A model generated the notes under the pieces. The model searched no databases. It was given only the letters and a program-made list of their open reading frames with translations, and was not told the DNA's origin. Both the position numbers and the translations under genes were made by a program. From assembly GCF_050948175.1 (NCBI RefSeq), contig NW_027490181.1, forward strand, positions 558,001-622,000: a stretch of 64,000 nucleotides of DNA. Reading direction: 5' to 3'. The DNA comes from Xylocopa sonorina (taxonomy: Eukaryota; Arthropoda; Insecta; Hymenoptera; Apidae). Below, piece by piece: positions 26,221 to 39,900 of this stretch; the stretch's first letter is position 1; the number at the start of each line of letters is the position of its first letter.

Positions 26221-29200
26221 GAGATGCGATATCGCGTTTTAAGAAGCATTAGACCTATATTGCTACGATACGTAGATATCTGCAGACGCTATTTCCTAGC
26301 AAGGGAGTGTCGCATTTACATTCTCTTGATGTGAAGACGAGGTATACATGGCACTTCGCAATGAATATTATATCTTACAATGAATCATAGAAATGAGATG
26401 CGATATCGCGTTTTAAGAAGCTTTAGAACTCCATAGCTACGTTACGTAGACAACTGCAAACGCTATGTCCTAGCAAGGAAGTGTCGCACTTACATTCATT
26501 TGAAGTGTATGCGAGGATACATGACACTTCGCAATGAATATTAAATCTTATCATGAAACACGGAAATGAGATGCGATATCGCGTTTCCAGATGCTTTAGA
26601 ACTCTATTGCTACGACATGTAGATATCTGCTAACGCTATTTCCTAGCAATGAATTGTCGCATTTACATTCATTTGAAGTGCACGCGAGGTATAAGTGACA
26701 CTTCGCAATTATTATTTTATCTTACCATGAAACATAGAAATGAGATGCCGTATCCCGTTTTAAGAAGCATTAGAACACTATTGCTTAGATACGTAGACAT
26801 CTGCAAACGCTATTTCCTAGCAATGAAGTGTCGCATTTTCATTCATTTTAAGTGTATGCGCGGAATATGTGGCACTACGCAATGAATATTATATCCTATC
26901 ATGAAACATAGAAATGTGATGCGATGTCGCGTTTTAAGAAGCATTAGAACTCTATTTCTTCGATACGTAGACATGTGCAGAGGCTACTTCCTAGCAAGGA
27001 AGTGTCGCATTTACATTCTTTTGAAGTGCATACGAAGTATACATGACACTCCTCAATGAATATTATATCATATCATGAAACATAGAAATGAGATGCGATA
27101 TCGCTTTTTGAGAAGCATTAGAACTCTAATGCTACGATACGTAGACATCTGCAAACGCTACTTCCTAGCAATGAAGTGTCGCATTACATTCTTTTGAAGT
27201 GAATACGAGGAATACATGACACTTCGCAATGAATAATATATCTTATCATAAAACATAGAAATAAGATGCGATATCGCGTTTTAAGATGCATTAGAACTCT
27301 ATTGCTTCGATACGTAGACATCTAGAAACACTTCTTCCTAGCAGGGAAGTGTCGCACTTACATTCATTTGAAGTGAATATTAGGAGTATATAACACTTCG
27401 CAATGAATATTATATCTTATCATGAAACATAGAAATGAGATGCGGTATCGCGTTTTGAGAAGCATTAGAACTCTATTGCTACGATACGTAGACATCTGCA
27501 AACTCTATTTCCTAGCAAGGAAGTGTCGCATTTACATTCATTTGAAGTGAATACGAGGAATGCATGAAACTTCGCAATGAATATTATATCTTATCATGAA
27601 GCATAGAAATGAGATGCGATATCCCGTTTAAAGAAGCATTAGAACTCTATTGCTTCGATACGTAGACGTCTGCAAACGCTATTTCCTAGCAAGGAAGTGT
27701 CGCATTTTCATTTTTTTGAAGTGAATATGAGGTATACATGACACTTCGCAATGAATTTTATATCGTATCATGAAACATAGAAATGAGATGCGATATCGCG
27801 TTCTAAGAAGCGTTAGAACTCTATTGCCACGATACGTAGACATCTGCAAATGCTATTTCCCAGCAAGGATGTGTCGCACTTACATTCTTTTGAAGTGAAA
27901 ACGTGGTATACATAACACTCCACAATGAATATTATATCTTATCATGAAACATAGAAGAGAGATGCGATATCGCGTTTTAAGATACATTTGAACTCAATTG
28001 CTACGATACGTAGATATCTGGAAACGCTACTACCTAGCAGGGAAGTGTCGCATTTACATTATCTTGGAGTGAATACGAGGTATACATAACACTCCACATT
28101 AAATATTATATCTTATCGTGAAACATAGAAATGAGATGCAATGTCGCGTTATAAGAAGCATTAGAATTCTATTGCTTCGATACGTAGATATCTGGAAACG
28201 TAATTTCCTAGATAGGAAGTGTCGCATTTACATTCACTGGAAGTGTAGACGACGAATACATAACACTTCGCAATGAATAATATATCTTATCATGCGACAT
28301 AGAAAAGAGATGCGATATCGCCTTTTAAGAAGCATTGGAACTCTATTGCTTCGATACGCAGATATCTGGAAACGTTATTTCCTAGAAAGGAAGTGTCGCA
28401 TTTACATTCATTTGAAGTGTATGCGAGGTATACATAACACTTCGCAATGAATATTATATGTTATCATGAAACATAAAAATGTGATGTGATATCGCGTTTT
28501 AAGAAGATTTAGAACTCTATTGCTACGATGCGTAGACATCTGCAGACGCTGTTTCCTAGCAAGGAAGTGTCGCATTTACATTCTTTTGAGGTGAATACGA
28601 GGTATAAATAACACTCCACAATGAAAATTATATCTTATCGTGAAACATAGAAATGTGATGTGATATCGCGTTTTAAGAAGCATTGGAACACTATTGCTAC
28701 GATACGTAGACATCTGCAAACGTTATTTCCTAGCAAGGAGGTGTCGCATTTACATTCTTCAGGAAGTGAATACAAGGTATACATGACACTTCGCAATTAA
28801 TATTATATCTTATCATGAAACATAGAAATGAGATGCGATATCCCGTTTCAAGAAGCATTAGAACTCTATTGCTTCGATACGTAGACATCTGCAATAGCTA
28901 CTTCCTAGCAAGGAAGTGTCGCATTTACATTCTTTTGAGGTGAATACGAGGTATAAATAACCACTCCACAATGAATATTATATCTCATCGTGAAACATAG
29001 AAATGTGATGTGATATCGCGTCTTAAGAAGCATTGGAACTCTATTGCTACGATACGTAGACATCTGCAAACGTTATTTCCTAGCAAGGAAATGTCGCATT
29101 TACATTCTTCTGAAGTGAATACAAGGTATACATGACACTACGCAATTAATATTATATCTTATCATGAAGTATAGAAATGAGATGCGATATCCCGTTTCAA

Positions 29201-32200
29201 GAAGCATTAGAACTCTATTGCTTCGATACGTAGACATCTGCAATAGCTATTTCCTAGCAAGGAAGTGTCGCATTTATATTCATTTGAAGTGAATGCGAGG
29301 TATACATAACATTGCACAATGAATATTATAAATTATCATGAAACATAGAAATGAGATGCGATATCGCGATATAAGATGCATTAGAACTTTATTGCTTCGA
29401 TACGTAGACATCTGCAAACGCTATTTCCTAGCAAGGATGTGTCGCATTTACATTCATTTGAAGTGAATACGAAGTATACATGACACTCCGCAATGAATAT
29501 TATATCTTATCCTAAAACAGAAATGAGGTGCTATATCTCGTTTTAAGAAACATTAGAACCCTATTGCTTCGATTCGTAGACATCTGCCAACGCTATTTCC
29601 TAGCAAGGAAGTGTCGCATTTACATTCTTTTGAAGTGAATACGAGGTATACATGTAGCTTCGCAATGAATATTATATCTTATCATGAAACATAGAAATGA
29701 GATGCGATATGACGTTTTGAGAAGCATTAGATCTCTATTGCTACGATACGTAAACTCTTGCAAACGCTATATCCTAGCATGAAAGTATCGCATTTACACT
29801 CTTTTGAACTGAATTCGTGGTATACATGACACTTCGCAATTAATATAATATCTTATCACGAAACTTAGATGTGAGATACGACATCTCGTTTTACGAAGCA
29901 TTAGAACTGTATTGTTTCGATACGTAGACATCTTGAAACGCTATTTCCGAGCAAGGATGTGTCGCATTTACATTCATTTGAAGTGTATGCGAGGTATACA
30001 TAACACTTCGCAATGAATAGTATATCTTACCATAAATCATAGAAATCAGATGCGATATCCCGTTTCAAGAAACATTAGAACTCTATTGCTTCGATACGTA
30101 GACATCTGCAATAGCTACTTCCTAGCAAGGAAGTGTCGCATTTACATTCATTTGAAGTGTATGCGAGGTATACATAACACTTCGCAATGAATATTATATG
30201 TTATCATGAAACATAGAAATGGGATGCGATATCTCGTTATAAGAAGTATTATAACACGATTGCTACGATACGTAGACATATGCAAACGCTATTTCCTAGC
30301 AAGGAAGTGTCGCATTTACATTCATTTGAAGTGAATACGAGGAATACATGAAACTTCGCAATGAATATTATATCTTATCATGAAACATATAAATGTGATG
30401 TGATATCGCGTTTTAAGAAGCATTAGAACTCTTGCTACGATACGTAGACATCTGCAAACGTTATTTCCTAGCAAGGAGGTGTCGCATTTACATTCTTCAG
30501 GAAGTGAATACAAGGTATACATGACACTTCGCAATTAATATTATATGTTATCATGAAACATAGAAATGGGATGCGATATCTCGTTATAAGAAGTATTATA
30601 ACACGATTGCTACGATACGTAGACATATGCAAACGCTATTTCCTAGCAAGGAAGTGTCGCATTTACATTCTTCAGGAAGTGAATACAAGGTATACATGAC
30701 ACTTCGCAATTAATATTATATATTATCATGAAAGATAGAAATGAGATGCGATATCCCGTTTCAAGAAGCATTAGAACTCTATTGCTTCGATACGTAGACA
30801 TCTGCAATAGCTATTTCCTAGCAAGGAAGTGTCGCATTTATATTCTTTTGAAGTGAATGCGAGGTATACATAACATTGCACAATGAATATTATATATTAT
30901 CATGAAACATAGAAATGTGATGCGATATCGCGATATAAGATGCATTAGAACTTTATTGCTACGATACGTAGACATCTGCAAACGCTATTTCCTAGCAAGG
31001 ATGTGTCGCATTTACATTCTTTTGAAGTGAATACGAGGTACACATGACACTTCGCGATGAATATTGTATCTTATCATGAAACATAGAAATGAGATGCGAT
31101 ATCGCGTTTTAAGAAGAATTAGAACTCTATTGCTACGATACGTAGATACCTGCTGACGCTATTTCCTAGCAAGAAAGTGTCGCATTTACATTCTTTTGAA
31201 GTGAATGCAAGGTATACATAACACTCCACAATGAATATTATATCTCATCATGAAGTATAGAAATGAGGAGCGATTTCGCGTTTTAAGAAGCATTAGAACC
31301 CTATTGCTTCGATACGTAAACATCTGCAGACGCTATTACCTAGGAAGGAAGTGTCGCATTTACAAGCTGTTGAAGTGAATACGAGGTATACATAACACTC
31401 CAGAATGAATATTATATCTTATCATGAAACATAGAAATGTGATGCGATATGGCGTTTTCAGAAGCATTAGAACTCTATTGCTTCGATACGTAGACATCTG
31501 CCAACGCTATTTCCTAGCAAGGAAGTGTAGCATTACATTCTTTTGAAGCGATTACGAGGTATGCATGACACTTCACAATGTATATTGTATCTTATCATGA
31601 AACGTAGAAATGAAATGGGATATCGCGTTTTGAGAAGCGTTAGAACTCTATTGCTTCGATACGGAGATATCTGCAAACGCCATTTCCAAGCAAGGAAGTA
31701 TCGCATTTTCATTTTTAGGAAGTGTAGACGAGATATACATAACACTCCACAATGAATATTGTATCTTATCGTGAAACAAATAATTGAGGTTCGATTCGCG
31801 TTTTAAGAAGCATTAGAACACTATTGCTTTGATACGTAGACATCTGCAAACGCTATTTCCTATCAAGGAAGTGTCGCATTTACATTCTTCTGAAGTGAAT
31901 ACGAGGTATACATGACACTTCGCAATGAATATTGTATCTTATCATGAAACATAGAAATGAGATGCGATATCGCGTTTTAAGAAGAATTGGAAACTCTATT
32001 GTTTCGATACACAGACATCTGGAAACGCTATTTCCCAGCAAGGATGTGGCGCATTTACCTTCTTTTGAAGAGAGTACTAGGTATACATAACACTCCACAA
32101 TGAATATTATATCTAATCATGAAACTTAGAAATGAGATGCGGTATCCCGTTTTAAGAAACATTGGAACACTATTGCTTCGATACGTAGGCATCTGCAAAC

Positions 32201-33089
32201 GCTACTTCCTAGCAAGGAAGTGTCGCATTTACATTCTTCTGAACTGAATACGAGGAATACTTGACACTTCGCACAGAATATTATATCTTATCCTGAAACA
32301 TAGAAGTTTGATGCGATATCGCGTTTTAAGAAGCATTAGATCTCTATTGCTACGATACGTAGATATATGGAAACGCTACACCCTAGCAATAAAGTGTCGC
32401 ATTTACATTCATTTGAAGTGTATGCGAGGTATACATAACACTTCGCAATGAATATTATATCTTATCATGAAACATAGAAATGAGATGCGATATCGCATTT
32501 TAAGAAGCATTAGAACTCTATGGCTTCGAAACGTAGACACCTGTAGACGCTACTCCTAGCAAGAAAGCGTCGCATTTACATTCTTATGAAGTGAATACGA
32601 GGTAAGCATAACACTCTACAATGAATATTATATCTTATCATGGAACATAGAAATGAGAAGCGATATCGCGATTTAAGAAGCATTAGAACTCTATTGCTTC
32701 GTTACGTGGACGTCTACAAACGCTACTCCCTAGCAAGGAAGTGTCGCATTTACATTCCTTTGAAGTAAATACGAAGTCAACATAACACTCCACAATGAAT
32801 ATTATATCTTATCATGAAACATTGAAATGAGATGCGATATCGCGTTTTAAGAAGCGTTAGAACTCTGTTGCTTCGGTACGTTTACATCTGCAAACGGTAT
32901 TTCCTAGCAAGGAAGTGTCGCATTTACATTCATTTGAAGTGTATGCGAGGTATACACAACAGTCCACAATGAATATTATATCTTATCATGAAACATAGGA
33001 ATGTGATGCGATATCGCGATTTAAGAAGAACTAGAACTCTATTTCTTGAATACGTAGACATCTGCAAACGCTATTTCCTAGCAAGGAAG
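26221..33089 (+). repeat. Diverged monomeric satellite with dimeric expansions
   Basis: About 39 units. Between about 28,466 and 31,075 there are 2-unit repeats. The block with GATGTGATATCG, ACAAGGTATACATGAC, ATATCCCGTTTCAAGAAGC and GCAATAGCTA starts at about 28,640, 28,990 and (partly) 30,380. A second pair, 30,206-30,320 and 30,553-30,668, is identical by eye and shares TCGTTATAAGAAGTATTATA. The rest has no clear HOR. No gene is seen. Confidence 0.86.
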
Positions 33090-36000
33090 TGTCGCATTTA
33101 CATTCATTTGAAGTGTAGACGAGATATACGTAACAATCCACAATGAATATTATATCTTATCATGAAACGTGGAAGTGAGGTGCGATAGCGCGATTTAGGA
33201 AGCATTAGAAATCTATTGCTTCGATACTTAGACGTCTGCAAATGCTACTTCCTAGCAAGGAAGTGTCGCATTTACATTCTTTTGAAAGGAATACGAGGTA
33301 TACATCACACATCGCAATGAATATTATAACATATCATGAAACATAGAAGTGAGAAGCGATATCGCGTTTTAAGAAGCATTAGAACTCCATTGCTTGGATG
33401 CGGAGACATCTGCAAAAGCTATTTCCAAGCATGGAAGTGTCGTGTTTAAATTCTTTTGATGTGAAAGCGAGCTATACATGACACTTCGCAAAGAATATTA
33501 AATCTTATCATGAAACATAGAATTGAGATGCAATATCGAGTTTTGAGAAGTATTAGAACTCTAGTGCTACGATACGTAGACATCTGCAAACGCTATTTCC
33601 TAGCGAGGAAGTGTCGCATTTACATTCCTTTGAAGTGAATACGAGGTATAAATGACGCTTGCAATTAATATTATATCTTACCATGAAACATAGAAGTGAG
33701 ATGCGATATCTTTTAAGAAGCATAAGAACTCAATTGCTTCGATACGTAGACATCTGCAAACACTATTTCCTAGCCAGGATGTGTCGCATTTAAATTCTAT
33801 TGAAGAGAATACGAGGTATACATAACACTCCACAACGAATATTATATCTTATCATGAAACATAGAAATGAGATGCGATATCGCCTTTCTAGAAGCATTAG
33901 AAATCCATTGCTTCGATACGTAGACATCTGCAGGCGCAATTTCCTAGCAAGGAAGTTTCGCATTTACATTCCTTTGAAGTGAATACGAGGTATGCATAAC
34001 ACTCCACAATGAATATTATATGTTATCATGAAGCATAGAAATGAGGATCGATTTTGCGTTTTAAGCAGCATTAGAATTCCTATGCTACGATTCGTAGACA
34101 TCTGCAAACGCTATTTCCTAGCAAGAAAGTTTCGCATTTACATTCCTTTGAAGTGAATACGAGGTATTCATAACACTCCGCAATGAATATTATATCTTAT
34201 CATGAAACGTAGAAATGAGATGCGATATCGCGATTTAAATAGCATTAGAATTCTATTGCTACGATACGTTGACATCTGCAAACGCTACTTAATAGCAAGG
34301 ATGTGCCGCACTTGCATTCCTTTGAAGTGAATACGAGGTATACATGAAACTTCGCAATGAATATTGTATCTCATAATGAAACATAGAAATTAAATGCGAA
34401 GTCTCGTTTTAAAAAGCATTAGAACCCTATTGATTCTATACGTAGACATCAGGAAACGCTATTTCCTAGCGGGGAAGTGTCGCATTTAAATTCTATTGAA
34501 GAGAATACGAGGTATACATAACACTCCACAACGAATATTATATCTTATCATGAAACATAGAAATGAGATGCGATATCGCCTTTCTAGAAGCATTAGAAAT
34601 CCATTGCTTCGATACGTAGACATCTGCAGGCGCAATTTCCTAGCAAGGAAGTTTCGCATTTACATTCCTTTGAAGTGAATACGAGGTATGCATAACACTC
34701 CACAATGAATATTATATGTTATCATGAAGCATAGAAATGAGGATCGATTTTGCGTTTTAAGCAGCATTAGAATTCCTATGCTACGATTCGTAGACATCTG
34801 CAAACGCTATTTCCTAGCAAGAAAGTTTCGCATTTACATTCCTTTGAAGTGAATACGAGGTATTCATAACACTCCGCAATGAATATTATATCTTATCATG
34901 AAACGTAGAAATGAGATGCGATATCGCGATTTAAATAGCATTAGAATTCTATTGCTACGATACGTTGACATCTGCAAACGCTACTTAATAGCAAGGATGT
35001 GCCGCACTTGCATTCCTTTGAAGTGAATACGAGGTATACATGACACTTCGCAATGAATATTGTATCTCATCATGAAACATAGAAATTAAATGCGAAGTCT
35101 CGTTTTAAAAAGCATTAGAACCCTATTGATTCTATACGTAGACATCAGGAAACGCTATTTCCTAGCGGGGAAGTGTCGCATTTACATTCTCTTGTAGTGA
35201 ATCCGAGGTATACATAACACTGCACAATGAATATTATATCTTATCATGAGACATAGAAATGAGATGCGATATCGCGTTTTAAGTAGCATTAGAACACTAT
35301 TGCTTCGATACGTAGACATCTGCAGACGCTATTTCCTAGCAAGGATGTGTCGCATTTACATTCATTTGAAGTGTAGACGAGGCATACATAACACTCCACA
35401 ATGAATATTAAATCGTATCATGATACATAAAAATGAGATGCGACATCGCGTTTTAAGGAGCATTAGAAATCTATAGCGTCGATGTAAAGATATCTGGGAA
35501 CGTAATTTCCTAGAAAGGAAGTGTCACATTTACATTCTTCTGAAGAGAATACGAGGTATACATAACAATGCACAATGAATGCTATATCTGATCATGAACA
35601 TAGAAATGAGATGCGATATCGCGATTTAAGAAGAATTAGATCTCTCTTGCTTTGATACGTAGACATCTGCAAACGCTATTTCCTAGCAAGGAAGTGTCGC
35701 ATTTACATTCATTTGAAGTGTATACGAGATATACATAACAATCCACAATGAATATTATATCTTATCATGAAACGTGGATGTGAGGTGCGATAGCGCGATT
35801 TGGGACGCATTAGAAATCTATTGCTTCGATACTTGGAGGTCTGCAAACGCTACTTCCTAGCAAGGAAGTGTCGCATTTACATTCTTTTGAAAGGAATACG
35901 AGGTATACATCACACATCGCAATGAATATTATAACATATCATGAACCATAGAAGTGAGAAGCGATATCGCGTTTTAAGAAGCATTAGAACTCCATTGCTT

Positions 36001-36975
36001 CGATGCGGAGACATCTGCAAAAGCTATTTCCTAGCATGGAAGTGTCGTGTTTACATTCTTTTGATGTGAAAGCGAGCTATACATGACACTTCGCAAAGAA
36101 TATTAAATCTTATAATGAAACATAGAATTGAGATGCAATATCGAGTTCTGAGAAGCATTAGAACTCTAGTGCTACGATACGTAGACATCTGCAAACGCTA
36201 TTTCCTAGCGAGGAAGTGTCGCATTTACATTCCTTTGAAGTGAATACGAGGTATAAATGACGCTTGCAATTAATATTATATCTTACCATGAAACATAGAA
36301 GTGAGATGCGATATCTTTTAAGAAGCATTAGAACTCTATTGCTTCGATACGTAGACATCTGCAAACACTATTTCCTAGCCAGGATGTGTCGCATTTAAAT
36401 TCTATTGAAGAGAATACGAGGTATACATAACACTCCACAACGAATATTATATCTTATCATGAAACATAGAAATGAGATGCGATATCGCCTTTCTAGAATC
36501 ATTAGAAATCCATTGCTCCGATACGTAGACATCTGCAGGCGCAATTTCCTAGCAAGGAAGTTTCGCATTTACATTCCTTTGAAGTGAATACGAGGTATGC
36601 ATAACACTCCACAATGAATATTATATGTTATCTTGAAGCACAGAAATGAGGATCGATTTTGCGTTTTAAGCAGCATTAGAATTCCTATGCTACGATTCGT
36701 AGACATCTGCAAACGCTATTTCCTAGCAAGAAAGTTTCGCATTTACATTCCTTTGAAGTGAATACGAGGTATTCATAACACTCCGCAATGAATATTATAT
36801 CTTATCATGAAACGTAGAAATGAGATGCGATATCGCGATTTAAATAGCATTAGAATTCTATTGCTACGATACGTTGACATCTGCAAACGCTACTTAATAG
36901 CAAGGATGTGCCGCACTTGCATTCCTTTGAAGTGAATACGAGGTATACATGACACTTCGCAATGAATATTATATC
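33090..36975 (+). repeat. HOR with 15-unit period and nested 4-unit duplication
   Basis: Units starting at 33,162 to 34,202 recur as 35,767 to 36,807, a shift of 2,605 bp (15 units minus 5 bp). Inside the first copy, the 4-unit block starting at 33,854 is repeated at 34,550 (shift 696 bp) through about 35,176. Shared markers are GGAGGTGCGATAGCGCG or close forms, CGAGCTATACATG, a 1-bp and a 3-bp shortened unit in tandem, ATTCTATTGAAGAGAATACG, CAGGCGCAATTTCC, GATTTTGCG and TTCCTATGCTACGATTCG. The second copy has only one version of the 4-unit block and leaves it before the fourth unit. Confidence 0.88.
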
Positions 36976-39900
36976 TTATCATGAAACATAGAAATGAGTT
37001 GCGATATCGCGTTATAGGAAGCTTTAGCACACTATTGCTACGATATATAGACGTCTGCAGACGCTATTTCCTAGCAAGGAAGTTTCGCATTTACATTCAT
37101 TTGAAGTGTAGACGTGGTATACTTAACACTGCACAATGAATATTATATCTTATCATGAAACGTAGAAGTGAGATGCGTTATCGCGATTTAAGAAGCATTA
37201 GAACTCTATTGCTTCGATACGTAGACATCTGAAAACGCTACTTCCTAGCAAGGAAGTGTCGCATTCACATTCTTTTGAAAGAAATACAAGGTATACATGA
37301 CACTCCACTATGAATATTATATCTTATGGTAAAGCATAGAAATGAGATGCGATACCTCGTTTTAAGAAGCATTAGAACTCTGTTTCTTCGATACGCAGAC
37401 ATCTGCTATCGCTATATCTTAGCAAGGAAGTGTCGCATTTACATTCTTTTGAAGTGAATACGAGGTATATATGACACTCCGCAATGAATATTATATCTCA
37501 TCATAAAGCATAGGAATGAGATGCAATATCTCTTTTTAAGAAGCATTAGAAATCTGTTGCGTCCATACGTAGACATCTGCCATCGCAATATTCTAGCAAG
37601 GAAGTGTCGCATTTACATTCTTTTGAAGTGAATACGAGGTATACTTAACACTTTGCAGTGAATATTTTATCTTTCCATGATACATGGAAATGAGATGCGA
37701 TATCGCGTTTTAAGAAGCATTAGAACTCTAATGCTACGATACGTAGACATCTGACAACGCTATTTCCTAGCAAGGAAGTGTCGCATTTACATTCATTTGA
37801 AGTGTATGCGAGGTACACATGACACATCGCAATGAATACTATATCTTGTCATGAGACATAGAAGTGACAAGCGATATCGAGATTTAAGAAGCATTAGAAC
37901 CCTATTGCTACGATGCGTAGACTTCTGCAAACCCTATTTCTTAGCAAGGAAGTGTCGCATTTACATTCTTTTGAAGTGAATACGAGGTATAAATAACACT
38001 TCACAATGAATATTATATGTTCTCATCAAACATAGAAATGAGATGCGTTATGGCGATTTAAGAAGCATTAGAACTCTATTGCTTCGATACGTAGACATCT
38101 GCCAACGCTATTTCCTAGCAAGGAAGTGTCGCATTTACATTCATTTGAAGTGTATGCGAGGTATACATGACACTTCGCAATGAGTATTACAGCTTATCAT
38201 GAAACAAAGAAATGAGATGCGATATCGCGATTTAAGAAGCATTAGAACCCTATTGCTTCGATACGTAGACATATGCAAACGCTACTTCCTAGCAAGGAAG
38301 TGTCGCATTTACATTCAATTGAAGTGAGTACGAGGAATACATAACACTTCGCAATGAATATTATATCTTATCATGAAATATAGAAATGAGATGCGTTATG
38401 GCGATTTAAGAAGCATTAGAACTCTATTGCTTCGATACGTAGACATCTGCCAACGCTATTTCCTAGCAAGGAAGTGTCGCATTTACATTCATTTGAAGTG
38501 TATGCGAGGTGTACATGACACTTCGCAATGAGTATTACAGCTTATCATGAAACAAAGAAATGAGATGCGATATCGCGATTTAAGAAGCATTAGAACCCTA
38601 TTGCTTCGATACGTAGACATATGCAAACGCTACTTCCTAGCAAGGAAGTGTCGCATTTACATTCAATTGAAGTGAGTACGAGGAATACATAACACTTCGC
38701 AATGAATATTATATCTTATCATGAAATATAGAAATGAGATGCGATATCGCGATTTAAGAAGCATTAGAACTCTATTGCTTCGATACGTAGACATCTGCAA
38801 ACGCTATTTCCTAGCTGGGAAGTGTCGCATTTACATTCATTTGATGTGTAGACTAGAAATACATAACGCTGCATAATGAATATTATATCTTATCACGAAA
38901 CATAGGAATGAGATGCGATATCTCTTTTTAAGAATCATTAGAACCCTATTGCTTCGATATGTAGACATCTGCAAACGCTATTTCATAGCAAGGGAGTGTT
39001 GCATTTACATTCATATTAAGTGTATGCGAGGTATACATGACACTTCGAAATGAATATTACATCTTATCATGAAACATAGAAATAAGTTGCGATATCGCGT
39101 TTTGAGAAGCATTAGATCTCTATTGCATCGATACGCAGACATTTGCAAACGCTACTTCCTAGCAAGGAAGTGTCGCATTTACATTCTTTTGAAGTGAATA
39201 CGAGGTATAAATAACACTTCACAATGAATATTATATCTTATCATGAGACATAGAAATGAGATGCGATTTCGCGTTTTAAGAAGTATTAGAAATCTATTGC
39301 TTCGATACGTAGACATCTGCAAACGCTATTTCCTAGCAAGGATTTGTCGCATTTACACTCATTTGAAGTGTATGCGATGTATACATGACACTCCACAATA
39401 AATATTATATCTTATCATGAAACATAGAAATGAGGGGCGATATCGCGTTTTAGGAATTATTAGAAGCCTACCTCTACAATACGTAGATATCTGCAAACGC
39501 TATATCCTAGCAGGGAAGTGTGGCATTTACATTCTTTTGAAGTGAATACGAGGTATACATGACACTCCACAATCAATATTATATCTTATCATGAAACATA
39601 GAGATGAGATGCAATATCGCGTTTTAAGAAGAATTAGAACTCTATTGCTACGATACATAGACATCTGCAAACGCTATTTCCTAGCAGGGAAGTGACGCAT
39701 TATCATTCTTTTGAAGTGAATACGAGGTATACATAGCACTGCACAATGAATATTATATCTTATTATGAAACATAGAAATTAGATGCGATATCGCGATTTA
39801 AGAAGCATTAGAACTCTAATGCTATGATACGTAGACATCTGCAGTCGCTATTGCCTAGTAAGGAAGTGTCGCATTAACATTCATTTGAAGTTTATACGAG

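Noticed and set aside
28837..28860. CENP-B-box-like CCCGTTT in units with GATATCCCGTTTTAAG or GATATCCCGTTTCAAG
   Set aside because: Only the CCCGNNT half of the reverse-strand box fits. The second half should be CGAA, but AAGC is present. The common CTTCGATACGTAG also fails, lacking the A and CGGG at the required spacing.
30322..30534. Minus-strand ORFs of 60-94 codons here and elsewhere
   Set aside because: They are the reverse frame of the same repeat, share the same motif everywhere and start at arbitrary ATG codons.
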